From Parachlorella kessleri (Eukaryota; Chlorophyta; Trebouxiophyceae; Chlorellales; Chlorellaceae), in assembly GCA_001598975.1 (NCBI GenBank), contig BBXU01002706.1, positions 1 through 12,073 on the forward strand: a stretch of 12,073 nt of DNA, read 5' to 3'. Each line of letters starts with the position of its first letter. Position 1 is the first letter of the stretch. A program made the translations under genes and the position numbers. This document shows positions 1-5,200 of this stretch, piece by piece. The notes under the pieces were generated by a model. It made no database searches, was not told the origin of the DNA, and was given only the letters and a program-made list of their open reading frames with translations.

Positions 1-1472
1 ACTTCCGCCACGACACCATGATCCTGGCGGAGAAGGAGCGCAAGGTGGGTGGAGGCGTGCGGGTCTCTCTCTCTCTCTCTCTCTTGGATGATGACGGAAG
101 AGGGTTGGTGCCCTCTTTTATAATGGGGAAGATGGCTCGTGACCTATGTCAAGATACAGAGGGAACCCAGAAGGAGCCTAAGGTGGTTGGTTACAACGGA
201 GAGCTGTCGTAAGGCTGCCGCCTGGTGTGCCCGCAGTAGCTCGGTGTGCAGCCTCTTCAAGTTGGGTGGCGGCAAATGGGGAACTCGCTCTCTGTGGGAG
301 GGAAGGCGAGAGCGACGGGGTGTGCCCTATCTGCAGTTGTCTAGGGTCCCTCGCCCCACGGAACCACCCTTGCAGGGTGGCGGGATGCCATGAGGGCTCC
401 GCAGCTACAGCCACGTTGCCACCCGCTGCCTCACGATGGCTCCTATGGATTGACTATTTTAAGCAGCGTCCCACCACAAGTTCTCCTCCCTTGCAGGATG
501 GCCTGATGACTAACCTCAGCGGCCCCTCGCGCAAGCGCCTTTCTGAGCTGGGCCTGGACGGCTGGCGCTCCCGCGGCGCCCTGAACCAGCTGGACTCGTC
601 GGCCGGGGGTGACGAGGAGGCCGGCCGCAGCGTGGGCAGCAGCAGCGCGGGCGGCGGCGAGGGCAGCGTGGGGCGGGACGGCAGCAGGGGCCCTCCTCTC
701 GTGAAGTTCGCCGAGGACAGCACCGGGACTCCAAGGAGCCGTGCTGCCAAGCCGCCCCAACCAAGCGCTGAGGAGTCCCTAAGGTCTCACTATTCCGCCT
801 CGCCCGCTCACTCCCACGCCAGCGGCAGCCCAGGTTGAGCTTCCAGTGCCGCCCCCTGGTGGTGGTTGTGCTTGGCTGTAGGCTATCAGTGGCTGGTGCA
901 CCAGAGGCGGGGGAGTGTTGCAGCCCTAGCTGCCCCTTGCCCATGGGGCCTGCTTGGCTGCAGTGCCACCTGCACTCCTCAGCTGGGCAGCAGCTTGTCT
1001 CCCACAGTATATAGCACTGAACACACGTGTGTTGCCTGTCTCTTGTACACCAACCACCTCCTCGTCTTTGGGTGCTGCTGCTGCAGGAGCTAACTCCCCG
1101 GGTCGCTCCTCGCCCCCTGGAGGCTACTCCTCGCCCCGGGGCAACCCTGGTGGGGCTGCAAGCCCTGTCGACGGCTTCACTCCCACACCCAAATCCAAGG
1201 CCAGCGAGCTGTCACTGCGGGAGCTGCCCCAGCTGAACACCCCCGCCAGCGCTAGCGCCGCAAGCAGCGGCCTGCTGGGCACGCCCCGCGGCGGCGCCAG
1301 CCGCGGTGGCGGCGCGGCCGCCGCTGCCGTGGCCGCGACGAGCACCGGCGACAGCCTGGAGTCGTGGGCGGGACTGCAGCCGGCGCCTGGGTCGGCGGGG
1401 GGTGTACGGCGGGTGACGTATGAGTCCCAGCAGCAGCAGAGGGGCAGCCCGCGTGGGACGCCCCGGGCATGA
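1..1472 (+). CDS. 3' part of an unrecognised multi-exon gene, Ser/Gly/Pro-rich C-terminus (partial)
   Basis: Three exons are visible: 1-44, 497-833 and 1087-1472, with the TGA stop at 1470-1472. The first intron is phase 0 (GCAAG|GTGGGT to CCCTTGCAG|GATGG). The second is phase 1 (GCCCAG|GTTGAG to GCTGCAG|GAGCT). Both keep the frame open. The frame enters at base 3, so the start is outside the window. The first visible residues (FRHDTMILAEKERK, then DGLM) are charged and could be the end of a helix or coiled coil. The remaining 240 or so residues are low-complexity, with Gly-Ser runs, a run of Ala, SPGRSSPPGG-like Ser-Pro motifs and a QQQQ tract, and are probably disordered. Several SP/TP sites suggest phosphorylation, but this is only inferred. 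I do not recognise the family. Whatever folded domain it has lies upstream of this window. Exon structure is fairly secure; function is unknown. Confidence 0.75.
64..84. repeat. (CT)10 microsatellite
   Basis: An uninterrupted CT dinucleotide run sits 20 bases inside the first intron, just after the donor. It is probably length-polymorphic. Confidence 0.9.
367..387 (+). repeat. Decayed copy of an acceptor plus exon start
   Basis: The bases CCCTTGCAG (367-375) and the following 12 bases match 488-508, the true acceptor and exon start, at 18 of 21 positions, 121 bases upstream. Splicing here would give only GGGMP before an in-frame TGA at 391-393, so it is unlikely to be a productive acceptor. 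Confidence 0.55.
834..1086 (+). other. Intron of the first gene
   Basis: This 253-base phase-1 intron runs from GTTGAG to GCTGCTGCTGCAG. The donor is weaker than most in the window. The split codon is G|GA (Gly), and the frame is open on both sides. No further structure was noticed. Confidence 0.7.
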
Positions 1473-2280
1473 GGGGTGGCGCATGGGGCCCTGGGAGAGG
1501 TGGTGGGTTGCTGGTCAGTCAGGGGGTGGGTGCCAGTGTATGACATAGAGGAGGGTGCTCCACAGGACAGAGCACTGCTACCCGGCAGGCTGCTCATGCA
1601 GCGCACAAAATTTGCTTAGCATCCCTTGCCTCGCATGTGCATGCCCGGTGGTGGTGGCAGCCTGCTTTGGTGCCTGGTGTATAATTGGTGTCTCCAACTT
1701 TTGGGATGGTCCTGAGACTCTGTTGGTGTTTTAACTGACTTGCCTGCTTGACACTTGGTTTGAACGGCTAGTACGCAACGCAATCAGCGAGACTGCTGCT
1801 GGGCTGGTGCATGTAATAAGTAGTGCTGCAGGAAGCACTGGGCAAGCCAGCCGTCAAGTTAGAAGCTGACGTCCTGTTCTCGGCTTTGTGCCCCGATTAA
1901 TCTGCTGGCCTGAGGCAAGCAAGATCATCCCATGCATCCAGGCATTGCCCTGCCAGCTGGCTGCCATACTTTGTATTTACCCTAAGCCAAGGGGGGGAGT
2001 ACAAATTTCAGCCAACCAAGCAAGCATTATATCATGGCCAGCAGTACCTCCCTGCCGTCTTTCTTAGCACAAGCTCGGCCCAAGGAAGGGTCCACTGGTC
2101 AGCTCTGAACGCCTACAACCCTCGAGCCAGCGCCTTCCGTCCAGCTTCTCTGCGCCCCTGGGCGCTGCCAAGAAGCCTTCGGACCTCTAACCTCACAAGA
2201 GGCAGCACTCGGATCGACACTGTTGGGAATACTCAAGAACTTACTGCTCTGGATCAGTAGCAGAGCGAAGAATTGCACTC
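1473..2280. other. Intergenic: 3' UTR of the first gene, then upstream region of the lipocalin-like gene
   Basis: This 808-base stretch has no convincing gene. The first part is the 3' UTR of the upstream gene, ending near a TGTAA at 1812-1816. The rest should hold the promoter and 5' UTR of the gene starting at 2281. The only TATA-like string seen is TTATAT at 2027-2032, too weak to call a promoter. No tRNA-like arms or large repeats were noticed. Confidence 0.6.
1812..1816 (+). promoter_or_regulatory. Probable TGTAA poly(A) signal of the first gene
   Basis: TGTAA is the established polyadenylation signal in Chlamydomonas and relatives. This one lies 340 bases after the stop codon, a normal 3' UTR length there. 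It is a five-base motif and so not decisive by itself. Confidence 0.5.
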
Positions 2281-5200
2281 ATGAGCAATAGGCAGATCGC
2301 TATTGTTGCTGGCGTGGTGGGGGCCAGCCTGTTGATCGCAGCTGCTGGCAGGTCCAAGGACCGAAACAACAACGACACTGTGTTGGTCAGGGACAGCCAT
2401 GGCAACCTGCACAGGCGGAGGCGTGGCCACAACCGCCAGAAGCGCAGCAGGGTGCGGGCGCAGGGAGGCGGTCTGGTCGAGGAAGTGGTGACAGAGGAGC
2501 CTCGGTTCCCACGGCACCATCGCCGAGCGCCGCCTTCTGTCGCAGCACAGGCAGCGGCGGCTGAGGCGGCTGGGGTTGGCCTCGATGGAGGGCTCTGTGG
2601 CCTCAGCGGCGTGCCGCTGCCAGGCCAGCCATACTTGGATGGTGGGCAGAGCCCTTACGCCACTGCAGACCCGCTTGCCGGCACTGCAGCGGGTGCAGCA
2701 GCGGCGAGTCCACGGCCAAACACATATGTGGAGGAGTATGCTGGCTGGGGCGGCAGGGCGGCGGCTTGGGGCAGCAGAGCTCAAGGCTGGGGTCTGGCAG
2801 GAAAGCAGCTGGACTGGTCGGCGCTGCTGAAGGCAAGTTTGCTGGCCTGGCAGGGCCTGAGCTATGTAACAGTCTATGATGGTGACCCTAGTACGATGCC
2901 CCACGGACGTCCACTGCCCTGCCTGCATACCAGCAGCTCCTTATTGTGAGGGTGCTGCCTAACTACAGGGCGAGTTCCATTGTATGTCTTTGCACAGCAG
3001 CCCACAGCAGCTTGTCAGCATCAGCAGTACCTATCCACTTCCGTCCCACTAAGACACACCACCCCACATGCCCACCCACACCCACGCAGCCACCTGCCCA
3101 CACACTCCCACACACTGACACACCCGGCAATGCCTACTGCAGGTTGGGGCGGGCCTGCTCCTCCTTCGCCTAGTCCCCGCGCTGGCCTCCGGCGACTGGG
3201 CGCGGCTGGTGGCCTACCTGGTGCTAGCAGGGCTGGCGGCCCAGCTGGTGATGGGCCTCATGTCACAGGTGAGTCATGAAAGGGGGGGGGCGATGCTGGG
3301 TATCTGATGCTGTAGCCTGGCTGGCGGCCTACCTGGTGCTGGCAGGGCTGGCGGCCCAGCTGGTGATGGGCCTGATGTCACAGGTGAGTCATGGGGGATG
3401 CTTGGAAGGTGATACTGTAGCTGAGCGTGCGCTGGCAGGGCTGGCGACACAGCCGGGAGTGCGCTTTATGGCACAGGTGAGTCACTGCTGGGTAGCCATG
3501 CACAGCACACAGGCTGATGCTGGCATACGATTGGGGTCATGTGTGGTATTTGCTTGTGATGAGATACCTACTCACAGATAGGTCCTGAACTTATCAAGTA
3601 GCTGTTACTGTGCAATGGGCACATGTATCAACATGCTGCTAGGTGAGGCCATGGAGTGTTGGGATTACAAGGCTAGGCTGCCTGTACGAATGTCTGGGAC
3701 TTGATTCATTGGTGACCACCAATGAATCGGTGGAGGGGACCATTTTCAGCTTGGTGGTGTGGGTGCATCAACATGCAACAGCAGTACCACAACTACTGAT
3801 TCATGCAACTTCATTTCAGCAACACCCTGAATTGCTGGCAACTCCCATGCTCCTCCCTGCGCAGACCGATGGTGTGTCCCCGCCCCGCGCCGGCTACCAG
3901 CGAGTGGGCCCCCCTCGCACCCCTGGGGTGGCAGCTGCCCTGGCAGCAGAGGTCAGCAACCTCCCCGACCCCTCCACCCCCCTCTCAGCCGCAGCTGCCA
4001 GTGCTCGCGGCAGGCAGCCCTTCTACAAGCCGCCCTTCACAGCGTCTGTTGCTGCCGATGATGTCTCCATGCCGGCCAGCCCCTTCAGCAGACATAGGGG
4101 TGGCGTCTCCACGCTGGATCCCTTTGCATCTGGGAAACCCCTGGATCCCTTCGCATCTGGGAAACCCCTGGATCCCTTCGCCCCTGCCACCCCCCTGGCT
4201 GCCACCGAGGGGGGTCTGGGCCTTGGCCCTGACCTAGGTGGTGTGCCTCTCACTTCCAGCTATGCCTCGCCAGCAGGCCTCGGCAGTATTAGCCCCACCC
4301 CGGCTTCCAGGTTCAGCCCAGCAGCAGCAGCAGCACTTGTGGCTGACCCCGCCTTTGCCACCAGCCTCTCCCCCCTAGCGGCCTCTGTGGCAGCAGAGGC
4401 TGCTCCTGAGGAGGATGACAGCTATGGCCCGCCGGCCATGGCTGCCGCCAGGGGGACATACATGGAGCCCCTGGGGGACCCTCTAGGGGACAGCCTAGCA
4501 GACCCCTTGGCTGGTGGTATTCGTTATGCGCCACGAGCAGCAGTGGTGGCAGAACCAGCGGCAGCCTTCTCACTGCAGCCGGAGACGGCAGCACCCTTGC
4601 AGCCACAGCAGCAGCAGCCATTCCGACCTGGGAGGAGCTTCTTTGAGCAGGAGCCAAAGCAGTCCTGGGACCAGCCTAGTCTGACCTCGCCCGGGCTGTA
4701 TAGGGACAGCAGGGCTGGGCTGCGGCGGTCCCCCTCCCCCTGCCCCTCTGTGGACTATGGGGCTGACCCCTGCGACTCACCCCTACTCACCACAACACCA
4801 GCACCAGCAGCGTATGCAGCAGCGGCACCTGCAGTTGACCAGGGGTACCAGCCAGCCAGCGGGGGAGGGCTAGGGCTATACACCCGGCCGGTGCCGCTAG
4901 GGAGGGTGGAATTTGATGAGGAGGAGGTGGTGCCGACGCCAGATGAGGTCCTAGGGGACGTCGAGCCAGCGGGGATGGACCTGCCTAGGCGACCGCCAGT
5001 GGTGACGGCAGCGGGCACAGCAGGGCAGCCCCCGCTTTCCTCCTTGGGCTCTCTGTTCTCCTCCCTGGAGGAGCGGCCAGCAGCGGCAGCAGGAGGCGTT
5101 GACTATGGCGCTGGGCTGGAGTATGGGGCAGAGCTGGGGGGGTATGGCTCAGCAGGGGCAGCAGCAGCAGCAGGGGGGTTTGAGGCTCCGTGCCCGCCGC

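Larger units (their letters stand above)
45..496 (+). other. Intron of the first gene, with CT microsatellite and a decoy acceptor
   Basis: This 452-base GT-AG intron starts with GTGGGT and ends in a CCCTTGCAG acceptor. It opens with a CT dinucleotide tract at 64-84. At 367-387 it holds a second CCCTTGCAG followed by bases resembling the next exon's start (18 of 21 positions match 488-508). No coding potential in the intron fits the gene's frame. Confidence 0.7.
3269..3864 (+). other. Intron carrying two tandem copies of the preceding exon end and donor
   Basis: This 596-base phase-0 intron runs from CAG|GTGAGT to CTGCGCAG|ACCGAT. Its first 220 bases contain two further copies of the exon end with the donor. 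Reading on from the real donor meets TGA at 3305-3307, so use of a downstream donor copy would give a truncated product. The second half contains a perfect inverted repeat at 3703-3728. Confidence 0.75.

Noticed and set aside
2027..2032. TTATAT as a TATA box for the lipocalin-like gene
   Set aside because: It is a six-base AT string about 250 bases before the ATG, with no mapped start site, and is too weak to annotate.
2254..2928. 224-residue open frame on the minus strand
   Set aside because: It is antisense to the first exon of the lipocalin-like gene, with Cys/Arg-rich random-looking content. It reflects GC-rich codon bias.
2980..3279. Alternative frame of exon 3143-3268 (Pro/Gly-rich)
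   Set aside because: It would need a poor GT donor at 2882 and would not join the next exon in its long open frame. The hydrophobic frame fits phases on both sides.
3319..3383. Copy of the hairpin exon as a mutually exclusive alternative exon
   Set aside because: The nearest acceptor-like TAG gives a 68-base exon that breaks the frame. Without transcript data it is better called a decayed duplicate.
3643..3864. Upstream extension of the long open frame, starting with ATG at 3643
   Set aside because: The frame runs back through the acceptor CTGCGCAG at 3864 into intron sequence. The preceding exon joins in phase, and the extension has different base composition.
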